Counted from the stretch's first letter, positions 1 to 9,900 are shown. The stretch: 17,931 bases of DNA from Chrysochromulina tobinii (GCA_001275005.1 JWZX01000702.1:1-17931); one strand, 5' to 3'. Notes: generated from the sequence alone by a model not told the origin. Translations and numbers: made by a program.

Positions 1-2
1 AC

Positions 3-2009
3 CCCCATCTCCCATCGATGCCCCCTCATCCGCCATCGCAGCCACCGCCGCCATCGCCTCCACCTCCTTCGCCCGAGCCATCCCCACCGCCACCACCATC
101 GCCATTTCCATTGCCGCCAACGCTACCACCCTCACGGCCACCCTTCTCACCGCCACCCTCACGGCCACCACGCCCGCCTGTGCCGCCCTTGTTACCCCCA
201 CCCCCACCTCCACCCCCACCTCCGCGGTCACCGCCGCCACCGCCGCCACCGCCGCCACCGTCGCCGCCCCTACGTCCGCCTCCATCGCCACCGCCGCCCT
301 CGCCCGTGCCTCAGCTGCCACCATTGCCACCTTCGCCACCATTAGCCCCAAGCCCGTCGCCCGAACCATCTCAGCCGCCACCGCCTTCGCCCCTGATGCC
401 GCAGCCGCTCTCGCCACGTCCACCCGCACGACCCCCATCACTGCCGTCACCGCTCACGCCGCCACATCCGCCGTCGATGCCGCCATCCCTGCCGCCATCC
501 CTGCCTGCCGACCAACCTGCGTATGGAGTCTTCACGCTCATCGTCGTCGTCGACGCGACTATCGACACCTTCAACCAGACAGCCTACATCGTGGGCCTGG
601 CTGCCCTCCTCGGCAACGTGCCCAGGAGCGCGATCCAGCTCTCGGTCACCGCGGGCAGTCTCATAGTCCGTGCGACCGTACTCGTGTACAGTGCCGCCGC
701 GTACAGTTCGCTCATGGCGCGGATCAACTCCATCACGCCCGCCCAGCTCGCAGCGGCTACTGGCACTAGTGTGTTGACGATCAGCGGGGTCACTGCCACC
801 CTGCTCTTCCCATCGCCGCCACCACCGCAGGCGGCGCCACGTGTACCTTCGGAGCGTACCGACATTGCCAGTGCCGTTGTTATCTGGGCGCAATTGTGGT
901 GGCTTCTCATTGCGCTCGGGATCGGAGTGGGCGTGCTCTTGTTCGGGCTCTGGGCAAGGTGGCTCTGTTGCACCACCTCAGCGGACGAAAAGAGCCCTGC
1001 CACACCGACGCACGAGGCACCGGCGCCGATACCGGTAGACTTAGCAGCCTCGACGGAGTCTTACTTGGCGATGGCTGCGACGGCAGCGTCGCGAGAGCCG
1101 CGGCTGGCCGTGCACGGTCCCGAGGACGACGAGGAGGCGGGGGTCTACGATGAGTTTAGCGGCGGCTATTATCGCCGCGGGGATTCGTTGGTCTACGACG
1201 ATGAGACGACGCGGAGGCGGCAGAAGGCGGCGGCGATGGATCTGGACTACATGCCACCTGCCATGCCTCGGCAAGAGGACCTCGGCTCGATGAAGCCAAG
1301 CCTGCCGCCCGTCGAAGCTGCAGATGCGACCGACGTCCTCGCGCAGTTTTGGTACGATGGTTACATGGCTGGGAACGCCGCCCCAGCCCCACTTGAGCTT
1401 GGCGTAGCGGCGACTCAGCGCACACGGACCGAGCTGCGACGCCTTGCCGGCAGCCCCGGCTCGCCGGTCATGCGCACGCCGGCGCCCTCTTCACACCCAG
1501 GGCGGGAGACCTTCCGGGCGGGACGCCAACGACCGCTGGCCGCACTGCCGCCGGCGCCGCCGGCCAACCCACCGCAGCCCCCAGAGTGGGTTTTGGACGT
1601 GACGTCTCCCGTTGAGGTGACTCCTGTAGATGATTCCGCGACCGGCTTCACGCCGACGCGCAGCTCTGCGGGCTCAAGCGCCATTGAGCGTGCGCGTGCC
1701 GCCAGGCAAGCTCGGCTAGGAGGGCTAAAGTCCCGTTTCGAGACGTCCCCATTGGCGGCCGAGTCATGCGCACGGTCGCCCGTCGACCATCTCATGTCCA
1801 GATCGATGCCATCACCGTCTACGAGCCCCGACGGCTCAATGGAGCCAGCAGTCGCTCCCGGAAGCATCGCTGCCCTCAACGAAGCGCTCGTGTACACCGG
1901 CGACTACATGGCGAGTGTCGCGCCGGTTTCGTCGCTCAACGTGCCCACCGATGAGGTCCAGCCTCGACTCTTGTTCTTTGGAAATGTCACAGACACAATC
2001 CGTTTGTGA
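3..2009 (+). CDS. Proline-rich single-pass membrane (cell-surface) protein, 5'-partial
   Basis: The frame is open to the left edge of the window, so the true start and signal peptide are missing; the first ATG is at 18 (663 aa from there). Residues 1-165 are almost entirely Pro/Ser (SPPPP, PPSP), like extensin- or pherophorin-type stalks that are O-glycosylated after proline hydroxylation. Residues about 169-265 form a compact Ala/Val/Thr-rich domain. It resembles the small repeated extracellular domain seen in many haptophyte and dinoflagellate surface proteins; this is from memory of the family and was not searched. A strong transmembrane helix lies at about 288-313, followed by WLCC, a possible palmitoylation site. 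The remaining 350 residues are a cytoplasmic, acidic and Ser/Pro-rich tail. Predicted topology is type I: Pro-rich stalk outside, tail inside. The function is unknown; a cell-wall or scale attachment or sensor role is an inference. Confidence 0.75.
   Translation, partial: PHLPSMPPHPPSQPPPPSPPPPSPEPSPPPPPSPFPLPPTLPPSRPPFSPPPSRPPRPPVPPLLPPPPPPPPPPRSPPPPPPPPPPSPPLRPPPSPPPPSPVPQLPPLPPSPPLAPSPSPEPSQPPPPSPLMPQPLSPRPPARPPSLPSPLTPPHPPSMPPSLPPSLPADQPAYGVFTLIVVVDATIDTFNQTAYIVGLAALLGNVPRSAIQLSVTAGSLIVRATVLVYSAAAYSSLMARINSITPAQLAAATGTSVLTISGVTATLLFPSPPPPQAAPRVPSERTDIASAVVIWAQLWWLLIALGIGVGVLLFGLWARWLCCTTSADEKSPATPTHEAPAPIPVDLAASTESYLAMAATAASREPRLAVHGPEDDEEAGVYDEFSGGYYRRGDSLVYDDETTRRRQKAAAMDLDYMPPAMPRQEDLGSMKPSLPPVEAADATDVLAQFWYDGYMAGNAAPAPLELGVAATQRTRTELRRLAGSPGSPVMRTPAPSSHPGRETFRAGRQRPLAALPPAPPANPPQPPEWVLDVTSPVEVTPVDDSATGFTPTRSSAGSSAIERARAARQARLGGLKSRFETSPLAAESCARSPVDHLMSRSMPSPSTSPDGSMEPAVAPGSIAALNEALVYTGDYMASVAPVSSLNVPTDEVQPRLLFFGNVTDTIRL
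36..500 (+). repeat. Poly-proline low-complexity coding repeat
   Basis: Imperfect CCN trinucleotide repeats (mostly CCA, CCG, CCC, CCT with TCG interruptions) encode the Pro/Ser stalk of the first gene. Such tracts are prone to slippage, so length variation between strains and assembly error are both likely. Confidence 0.9.
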
Positions 2010-2554
2010 TGCAGTCAAGCAGAGAGGAAGCCCAACAAAGTAAGAAGCGTTGAGCGATAGGACTCGACTAGGCACTTAAAGGCGAGGAGGGACGCCGTCC
2101 CCGGCACCACACATATGGCATTCCCAGTCACGTACTCGTATAGGACCGAATAGCTATCGTATACTCTGGACCGCTGGGGAACCGCCGGGGCGCGGGGGAG
2201 AGGCTCGTTCACGAAGCGGAGGTCCGGACACACAGTATGGGACCGCGCCCGATGCCCGCCGGATCTGCGATCCGTTAACGTCAGGTGATAGGTTTAGGAC
2301 CCCGGTGTGTAACGTTAGGTGCTAAAAGCTGAGAAATTGCGTTATGATCGATAAGCTGCAGCTTGTCCCTGCACACGATAGACGGCTTGGCGTCCTTGTA
2401 ATGTGGTCGAACGGCCGCTTATCTCGCGGTCACCCCGCGCGCGCGTTATGTCTTTCACAGATCACACACTACAAATGAACTACATCTCTACTTGTATATC
2501 GTTCGGAGGTATCTCGCGTCGGCGATCGCCCGCAGCGTCCGGCGTCGATCGTCG
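2010..2554. other. Convergent intergenic region, no gene seen
   Basis: This lies between the 3' ends of the Pro-rich protein and the oxygenase gene. No convincing ORF or RNA gene was found. It holds a short direct repeat, TAACGTCAGGTGATA (2276-2290) and TAACGTTAGGTGCTA (2310-2324), and a perfect 12-base palindrome AAGCTGCAGCTT (2353-2364). The functions of both are unknown. Confidence 0.6.
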
Positions 2555-3814
2555 TCACAACTCATCGCGCCGCCGTGAGTCAGCGTACACCTTCTTGAGC
2601 CAGTTCCGCTCCCGCGCGTCAAGGGTCGCGCGCTCGTCGCGCGGCCGCCGCTGTGGCTGGCTGCGCTTGCGCATGAGGTCATGGTAGGTCGTCTCGGCCC
2701 GTCGGTTGCCCATCTGACGCGCCTCGCCGAGCAACCGAACGGCTTCTTCGTATGCCCCCTGCCGCCAGCGCACCAAGGCAAGGTTGGATGCGGCGTGGCA
2801 GTCGTCGGCGGCCGCCCGTGCAAACTGCTCCTCAGCCGCAGTCACATTGGGCCCAGCGAGGCCGTCGGAGGCGGCGCCGCGTGCGAGCACGAGACCTAGC
2901 TCATTCTGCGCGCGAGCAAAGCCAGCGACGGCCGAGATGCGAAGGAACTCGATGCGCCCAGGTGTTCCGGGCGGGAGGCGGAAGTAGTGCAGGAAGGCAC
3001 GGATCGGGTCGCCCGCCGCGGCCGCCGCCGCGTCCCACCGGGCGTGTAGCCGACTGTCGCACCGCGCTGCATCGCCCTCGCCCTCGCCGTCGTTGCCAAA
3101 CCACGTGACCCACGACCAGCGAGAGCCGCTGTTCACGCGCACGCCGTGGAGGAGGTCGCCGGCGTGCACGACGGCATCGCCGCCGCGGTGGAGATCGAGC
3201 ATCTGCGGGCGCGCCTGCCCGCCAGTGTGCACGAACAATCCGCCCTCGTACTCGTCCTCGGTCAGCGACAGCGACACCACCACTGTCGCCAGAGCCTCGA
3301 GGTCAAAATGCTGCGGGTGCACTCGGCGCTCGGAGGGCAGGTAGCGGCGGATGAGCGACGAGCATGCGACGCAGCCGGCAGCGCCGCAGACGCCGCGCCC
3401 GTACCGTGCGGTCACGAGCGGCGCCAAGCGTTCCGTCATCAGCGTGCTCAGCAGCGGGCGGAGCGCAGCCCTCGCCGCCATCTGCTGCTTATGCCCATCA
3501 CCGCCGGGATCGGGTCCGGCGCGCCGCTGCGTCGTGTACTCGCCGTCATTCCACACCCACAATTCGTGCGCGGCGTAGCCGTCGACAGAATCCTCATGCT
3601 GCTCGAACGGAAGCGACTCCGGAAGCGCTCCGCGTATCGCACGCACCTCGTCCAAGGAGAGCAGCGATGGATGCACAACAAAGGCAGCGCTCTGGTTGAT
3701 GCGCGGCCATGACATGGATCCCTCGAGCGCGCCAGTGGCGGTCTCGTTGAACGCAGAATAGGTCTCGAAACGCGCCTCAAACGGCGGAGGCCACGTCGAG
3801 GGCAGCGACTTCAT
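2555..3814 (-). CDS. Prolyl-4-hydroxylase-like 2OG-Fe(II) oxygenase with Sel1-type repeats, ending in RDEL
   Basis: This is a 419-aa protein. The core at about residues 40-245 has the double-stranded beta-helix motifs of 2-oxoglutarate/Fe(II) dioxygenases of the prolyl-4-hydroxylase type: HFD with H169 and D171 as metal ligands, GGLFVH at 191-196, GDLLHGV with H223 as the third ligand, and R232 in SRWSWVTW as the likely 2OG-binding basic residue. All catalytic positions are present. Residues 290-375 contain two or three degenerate Sel1/TPR-like helical repeats (AVAGFARAQNELGLVLARG; AAADDCHAASNLALVRW). The C-terminus is basic and ends RRRDEL, a functional variant of KDEL for ER retrieval. No signal peptide follows the first ATG. 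A stop in the same frame precedes it, with a CAG acceptor-like site between (near 3823), so an upstream exon could supply one. Likely role: hydroxylation of prolines (or other residues) in secreted proteins; the substrate is not shown by the sequence. Confidence 0.75.
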   Translation of the reverse strand: MKSLPSTWPPPFEARFETYSAFNETATGALEGSMSWPRINQSAAFVVHPSLLSLDEVRAIRGALPESLPFEQHEDSVDGYAAHELWVWNDGEYTTQRRAGPDPGGDGHKQQMAARAALRPLLSTLMTERLAPLVTARYGRGVCGAAGCVACSSLIRRYLPSERRVHPQHFDLEALATVVVSLSLTEDEYEGGLFVHTGGQARPQMLDLHRGGDAVVHAGDLLHGVRVNSGSRWSWVTWFGNDGEGEGDAARCDSRLHARWDAAAAAAGDPIRAFLHYFRLPPGTPGRIEFLRISAVAGFARAQNELGLVLARGAASDGLAGPNVTAAEEQFARAAADDCHAASNLALVRWRQGAYEEAVRLLGEARQMGNRRAETTYHDLMRKRSQPQRRPRDERATLDARERNWLKKVYADSRRRDEL

Positions 3815-4086
3815 CCGAACCGCGCCTGTCTAACGTTGTGCGGATGGAAGTCGCCCGCGCGGAGAGATGGCTCTTCATTGAGGCGCGCGCGCACGTAAGT
3901 TCATTTGAATAAACCCAACACGTAACGATACGACCGAAAGTTCACATCCTCAGATTCGTACATGTATCAGTTCATGTATCGAACGATCCTCCTTCGAAAG
4001 ATGTTTGCCGCCCAGGCACCCTTCTGTGTGCCCATCATCGCTCGCACGCCGTCGAACGCAGGGCTTCGATCAGCCGAGTCCAGTGG
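3815..4086. promoter_or_regulatory. Divergent promoter region between oxygenase and CEP70-like genes
   Basis: These 272 bases separate two divergent starts and must carry both promoters and 5' UTRs, unless either gene has an unseen first exon. The frame of the CEP70-like gene is open without an ATG from 3913 to 4086, and a GCAG at 4058-4061 resembles the acceptors of the window's three introns. No clear TATA box was found. Confidence 0.45.
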
Positions 4087-6264
4087 ATGGACCAATTTGG
4101 CGAAGCGTACGACGATGGATCGCCCGAGTTCTCGGCGAGGGCGCGGGGCCAAGTTCGCGCGAAAGCAGCCCTTCTCGAAGTGTCGGAGTCGACGACGGCA
4201 CGCCTTCGCACAGAGCTGAGTGAGGTGAGCGTCGCAGCGGCCGCGGCCGAGCGTGCGCTGCAAGCCGCGCTCGCCGAGGCACACGCGGCCGTCGAGGAGC
4301 TGCGCTTGCGCCTGAATGATGCAGAGGCAGAGGCATCGCACCAGCGTGCCACGGCCGACGATTTACGTAGCGCACTCGCCGCGCTGACCCTCGAGTACCA
4401 TGGGGTGTGCGCGCAACTGCGGGCCGCCGACGAGGCGAAACGCAATCGGGGAGCGGCGCTGGACGACGCCCGTGCGGCGACGCTTGCCAGTGAGGCGGAG
4501 CGTGCCACGCTGCAGTCGCTGCTCGACGAGGAGCGCAGCGGCCTCACTCTCAAACGTCTCGAACAGCTGCTCACCTCGCCCTACGCCCCTGCCTCGTCCG
4601 CCGCCTCCGCCACGCAGGCGACCGTGCCCAGCCCATCGCCGGAGGCGGTGGATGCGCCACTGCCCGCGGCGGTCGGCGCGCGGCTAGCCGACCTCGCGCG
4701 CACCACCGAGAAGCGTGTTCAGGCCGCCGAGGCGGAGGCGGCGCGGTTGCAGCTGGCGCTCAACTCTGCGCCTACAGCGGAGGCCCTCTCGGCGCAGGCG
4801 CAGGCAGCCAACGACGCTCGCGCGGTTGCGCGCGCGCTGGGCATGCAGCTCAAGGAAGCCGCACGCGAGCGTCGGCAGGCAGAGGCGGCTGCCGCTGCCG
4901 CGTGCGAGAGGGCCGGGGCGGCCGAGGCAGAAAGGGAGGCTCTGTCCCAGTGCCTGACCTCTGCTGGTGTGTCGCTCCCGGAGGCCGCCGCCGCTGCCAC
5001 ACCCGCCGCTCCCGCCGCAGTGAGCTATGCACGGCCAACGTCGACGAGCGATCGGCGGCACTGCGAGGCGCCGGTACGGCGCGCGACGAGCGCGCTGCCA
5101 CGCACACAGCCGGCAGCGCGCGCGAAGACAGTGGGAGCGGCGGCGGCGGCGGCGGCGGCTCCGGTGCTTGCGCAGGCGAAGGCGAAGCGACCGCCCGTTC
5201 TCGCGACAGCAGTACCCGTCGCTAGAGCCGTCGCGAGCGCCGTCGCGAGCGCGGTTCCCCAAAAGGTCAGCTCTGTCTCGTCTGCGGCGGGCAAGGCGAG
5301 CGGCGGGGGTGGTCCTGCTCGGAGCCCTGCACACGGAGAGGCGGCGGGCGGCTGGGACCCTGGCGAGATCGGGGAGATTGGGGCGACGGCCTCGATACTG
5401 CTCGCTTTCCTCAACTCGGCGGCCGCGTTGCTCGAGCGTCCGCTACCTGGACCTGAGCTGTTCGGAAGCGACGCGAGCCACAGCGTGGCTGGTGAGGCCG
5501 ACGAGGCCGAGAGCGTCGTCACGGGTATGCATATGGCTGCGCCGATGCCCCCACGGTTGGCCGTGGCCGTGACGCGCGCGCCCGTGACGACGCTCTCGGC
5601 CGATGGGGCGGAGGCGGTACAGGCGCGTGCGGCGCAGACGCTGCGTCGGCTGAATGCATACGTCGAGCGCGCACACTCGACGGCCCCGTTGATGGCATGC
5701 GTGCACAGGTGCGCGCGTGCGCTGCGCGGGCGACGGCAGTTACGCTCGCGGGATCAGCAGCAGGCCGATGGCTCCCTTGAAGGCGTGTGTGCCGAAGTCG
5801 AGGAGCTCGTCTCCGATGAGGCGGCACGCGCCTCGGACTGGGGTGGGGTGCCCACGGCAGTGGCGAGCCATCTGATGCGCCAGCTGCAGGCCCAGCTGCA
5901 GGTGCCGTACGTGGGCGACATTTTGCCGCGCATCGCCGAGCTCACCCGTGCCGCGCGCCTCGCCCTGACCATCCTCGAGCACCTCAGGGGTGCTTTCGAC
6001 CTCCCACCGAGCGCCTCGATTGAGAGCTGCCTGGGAGCAGCCCAACGCAGCGCCCACGCGAAGCGCACCCTCGACGGGCTCAGCGCTCACCTGTGCGCGC
6101 TCGTTGGGGTCGACAGCCTCGAGGCGCTCATTCCGGCCGTGCGCCACCTGTGCCTTACCCACAAGGGCCGGGCGCTTCCCTTGACGGCGCGCGCGATGCT
6201 TGGGGGCGGCGCGTATGATGCTTATGCAACAGGGGCATATGCGGCAGCGGTGCTGGGAAAGTAG
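4087..6264 (+). CDS. CEP70: CEP70-like centrosomal coiled-coil protein
   Basis: This is a 725-aa protein. Residues about 20-165 and 195-300 are Ala/Glu/Arg-rich heptad-like coiled coil. Residues 300-425 form a disordered Ala/Pro/Ser linker with a run of eight alanines at 351-358. Residues 425-700 are a mainly helical globular part. Two stretches there recall the conserved C-terminus of CEP70, a gamma-tubulin-associated centrosome/basal-body protein: LQVPYVGDILPRIAEL (604-619), followed by a helix ending in FDLPPSASIESCL, and LVGVDSLEALIPAVRHL (672-688). The match is from memory of the family, not a search. CEP70 acts in microtubule organisation and ciliary assembly, consistent with a flagellated cell. 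The start is the first ATG in frame; the frame is open 174 bases further upstream, so an extra 5' exon is possible. The alternative is an unrelated lineage-specific coiled-coil protein. Confidence 0.6.
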   Translation: MDQFGEAYDDGSPEFSARARGQVRAKAALLEVSESTTARLRTELSEVSVAAAAAERALQAALAEAHAAVEELRLRLNDAEAEASHQRATADDLRSALAALTLEYHGVCAQLRAADEAKRNRGAALDDARAATLASEAERATLQSLLDEERSGLTLKRLEQLLTSPYAPASSAASATQATVPSPSPEAVDAPLPAAVGARLADLARTTEKRVQAAEAEAARLQLALNSAPTAEALSAQAQAANDARAVARALGMQLKEAARERRQAEAAAAAACERAGAAEAEREALSQCLTSAGVSLPEAAAAATPAAPAAVSYARPTSTSDRRHCEAPVRRATSALPRTQPAARAKTVGAAAAAAAAPVLAQAKAKRPPVLATAVPVARAVASAVASAVPQKVSSVSSAAGKASGGGGPARSPAHGEAAGGWDPGEIGEIGATASILLAFLNSAAALLERPLPGPELFGSDASHSVAGEADEAESVVTGMHMAAPMPPRLAVAVTRAPVTTLSADGAEAVQARAAQTLRRLNAYVERAHSTAPLMACVHRCARALRGRRQLRSRDQQQADGSLEGVCAEVEELVSDEAARASDWGGVPTAVASHLMRQLQAQLQVPYVGDILPRIAELTRAARLALTILEHLRGAFDLPPSASIESCLGAAQRSAHAKRTLDGLSAHLCALVGVDSLEALIPAVRHLCLTHKGRALPLTARAMLGGGAYDAYATGAYAAAVLGK

Positions 6265-6944
6265 CAGGAGTTCCGGTGTTGCCACTCGTCTTGCCCGTGC
6301 TATCTGCAGAGATCTCTGGCCTCGTTCGTTTGAGACGTGCTGGAGAGAGTGGTGCTCAGTGCACAGTGGTGCAGTGTTGCGTGCACCTGCACGGTCCGCG
6401 TATGTCCGCGACAACGAACGACAGCTGAAACCGGACCGGACGCAGCGGCGCAGGACGGTGTGGACCGCCGGCGACCGCCGCGACGGACACACGTTGGGTT
6501 GGATCTTGGTGAGCGCATAAGCGCGGTGGGCAGTCGGTCGGGGCGCCCGGCGCGCGGGGCCGCGAGCCCGCGTTCACCACCGCGTCACGGCCCCCGCCCG
6601 CGCTCAACATCGGACGAACTCGCCCGCCCCCCCACCCGGTTGCATGTGCTTTGCACACAGTGTTTTTAGTTATGTCTCCAAAACAGTCACGAGAACTCCG
6701 GCACATGGCACTCAGGAGACGCACCGGTGGACACCGACGCGAGATGGTACGAGCGCGTAGACTCAGGTGGACACGCGATGGTATTCCAAGACATGTCACA
6801 TGACGACAGTGCAGATGACATGGCACTCTCCGGAGCTCAAACAGACCAGAATTGGGGTCGCTTGCTGCCCTCTGCACGCAGGGTATGGGGTAGAGAGTGC
6901 CTGTTCCTGCCTCAATAGCTTTGGAGCGCTACTCAATCTGTGCC
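6265..6944. other. Convergent intergenic region with degenerate direct repeats, no gene seen
   Basis: This lies between the 3' ends of the CEP70-like and GARP genes. No credible ORF or tRNA was found. The right part (about 6690-6840) has short degenerate repeats: GGTGGACAC with GCGAGATGGTAC is followed about 40 bases later by GGTGGACACGCGATGGTATT, and ACATGGCACTC occurs twice. A C-run near 6625-6640 and the small hairpin TGTGCTTTGCACA lie just left of them. Confidence 0.55.
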
Positions 6945-9900
6945 TCAGCTGCGCGTGAGCTGCTGCCGCTTGGCCAAGCGAGTGCCCTGGCCAGGGGATG
7001 GGGGGGAGGCCTCCTCGGCGACCTCGCCGGCGCGCCGTCGCTTGAGATCGGCTGCATGCAGCCCGACCGCAAGCACGCCGCCTTCGTCGGCGCCCCCGGC
7101 CTCTGTGGCATAGGACTGCGACGGCGACACGCGGCCCCCTGGTGGTGAGCCGAGAGAGCGACGGGCCAACTGCCGGGCTTCTGGCACGGGTGAGCTCGAG
7201 CGCGAACGTGACGAGCGAGAGTGGGACACGCCCGCCGAGGTGCCGACCTCAGTGCGATTCTCAGACGAGCTCGACGTGTTACGCCGTGTGATACCCTCGC
7301 CCTCTCGCTCACCCTCCGATGTACTGCGGTGAGGGTAAGATCTGCCGCAATACATATCCTCACGCTCCATCGGCTCCACCGAGTGCGCGCGGGCCTCGTG
7401 CGAGCTAAGGGGACGACCTGCCGTCGATGCCGACGAGATCGACGTGTCCGAGCGCCGAATGCCTTTCTCGGCCGCCCCCCCGGCACTACCGGTCTCATCG
7501 GTCGCGCCGCCGGCGGCTGCGTCCGGAGGCAATGGCGGCTGCGGATCCGGCGCTGCAACTACCGGCTCCGCATCCACCGTCGGCACGCCCATGTGCGCGC
7601 CCTGCGTTGAGAGAGACGCGCCAGCATGGCGCTTGGCATGGCGCTCGTGCTGCATCAGTGAGTCGGCTGACGGCGGGATGGGCGACGGCCCGAGAAGCGC
7701 GTCGAGCATGGCTGGCGTCGGTGCGATGGTGAGGCGTCCGTCCGCGGACAAGACGCCCTGGTGTTCGCCGAGCAACGCGCTGTGGCCGCTCATGACGGAG
7801 GCCCGTGAGCCAGAGGGCACCGTCGGCGAGTAGCGACTGCTCCCGCATGCCTCGCTCCGGGAGATGGCACGCTCCATTGTCGCGGAGGCCCGCGCGCCGT
7901 GGTGGTGGACGCCACCCAAGGCTGCAGCCGGCGCCGCGTTGGGCGCGTATGGGGCAGCAGCGGGCGTCACGTTGTCGCGAGCAGGTGCCGGCGTGGTGGA
8001 GTTGAACCAGTCGCTCGCGTCGCCTTCGTGGAGCTGCACAAAGTCCTCCACAGAGAAGTCCGCAAGCTGCTGCATCTCGAGCTCGAGATTGGACTGCGAC
8101 ATGGACGACATTCCGCCTGTGGAGGTGTCCTTCTTCATGGGGATGCCGCCCATGCGCAGTCCTTGCATATTGCCACTTCGCTGGCCGAAAAAGCCGCCTC
8201 CGCCTCCGTTGCCGCCTCCGCCTCCGTTGCCACCGCCGCCTCCGTTGCCACCACCGCCTCCGTTGCCACCACCGCCGCCACCACCGCCGAGGTAGCCACT
8301 GCCGAGCAACTCGTGGCTGCTGCCGCCGAAGCCGCGGCCGAGAAGGCCGCCGCGGAGGCCTGCCCCGCCAAAGCCAGCCGACAGGTGCGCCGACAGCTGC
8401 GGCAACAGCCCACGCGCGTTCAGGGCGGCGAAGTTGGAGGCGCCGAGGCCGACGCCTGCACCGCCCATCCCGATGCCGCTTAGCCTGGCGTGCGCGAGAC
8501 TCTCTAAATGAGAGAGGTGCTCCAGGGATGAGAGCCCTTCCCAACCGCCCAGCCCGGCGCCGCCGAGCAGCCGCGACGACGCCGATGAGCCTGAGGGCGC
8601 CGCCACGCGAGGTTGGAAGTCGCGAGGAGGCAACCCGCCATACCCCGTTAGTCCTCCATACCCTAGCCGCTCGTGGGTGGCGTCGGAGACACTCACGGAG
8701 CCGCGATTGGCGCCCAACAGGTTGCTTCCGCTGTTGTTGCGCGGCAACGTCACACCGCTGCCGTCGGTGCCGCCGTGGCCGCCAGGGCAACTAGTGCCAC
8801 CGTTGCCTCCGCCGCCGCCCACGGAGCCGCGATTGGCGCCCATCAGGTTGCTTCCGCTGTTGTTGCGCGGCAACGTCACACCGCTGCCGTCGGTGCCGCC
8901 ATGGCCGCAATGGCAACTATTGCAACTATTGCCACCTCCGCCGCCTGCTCCGCCGACGCCTCCTCCTCCTCCGCCCCCACCGCCCACCACCCCTTGCTGT
9001 GGAGCGCCCGTCTGCGTGCCCATGGGCGGTGCGTGCAACATTTCGGTGGAGCCGCTCCCCCGATTGTTACCTTGTTTGGGCGGCGGCGGCGGAGCCTTGC
9101 TCTTGGTGTCGATCTTATCGGCCGTCTTGCGCTCTGTCTCGACGCGCTTCTGCATGTGCAGCCTGTACTTTTGGAGGTGCGACTTTATGTTTTGGCGAGT
9201 GGGAGCGTTCTCGCCGTGCAGGTCCATGATCTGGGCGATGGCCTGCGGCTTCGCCTGCTCTAGCCCAAGCTCGGCCACGGCGGCCTCGAAGCGATAGTGG
9301 AGGTCGGGTGACCAGACGAAGCGCTGCTTTTGCTGCGGGCCAGGCGGGCCATCTCCTAGGCCACCCAGGCCGCCGCCGCCGCTCAGGCCGCCGCCGCCGT
9401 TCAGGCCGCCGCCGCCGCTCAGGCCGCCGCCGCTCAGGCCGCCGCCGCCGCTCAAGCCGCCGCGGCCGCCGACGCTCAGGCCGCCGCCGAGGCCGCCGCC
9501 GAGGCCGCCGCCGAAACTTCCACCCATGGCCCCACCGCCGCCGCCGCCGCCGCCGCCGAGGCCCGAAGTGCTGTCTGGGCCTCCGCCTAGGCCGCCGAGG
9601 CCGCCGAGGCCGCCGAGGCCGCCGTTCGAAGGCACGCTGCGCGAACGCATGAGCACGATGTCGCCGCCCAGGCTGCCGCCCAAGCCGCTGCCCAGACCGC
9701 TGCCAAAGCTGCCACCCATGCCGCCGCCGCTATTGCCGTTGCCGCAGCCATTGCCGCAGCCATTGCCGCCACAGTTGCCACCGTTGCCGCCGCCGCCCTC
9801 GCCTCCATTGCCGCCCGCACCGCCGGACCCGGCCAGCAGCTGCTGAGCATATTGTGAAGTGATCTGACTGACGAACCGCTCGTCTGAAGATAGACGAGGC

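Noticed and set aside
3962-4219. Plus-strand 85-aa ORF overlapping the CEP70-like start
   Set aside because: Short, out of frame with the long ORF, and without domain support.
8187-8290. Regular spaced repeats that could suggest a CRISPR array
   Set aside because: The 18-base units are codon-periodic Gly-Asn repeats inside a gene, with no unique spacers.
7495-8790. Minus-strand Arg-rich 431-aa ORF
   Set aside because: Out-of-frame shadow inside the GARP exon; Arg/Trp/Pro bias is typical of frame-shifted GC-rich coding sequence.
9526-9846. Plus-strand Pro-rich ORF (106 aa)
   Set aside because: It is the complement of the Gly-rich GARP coding repeat; poly-Pro is the shadow of Gly codons on the other strand.
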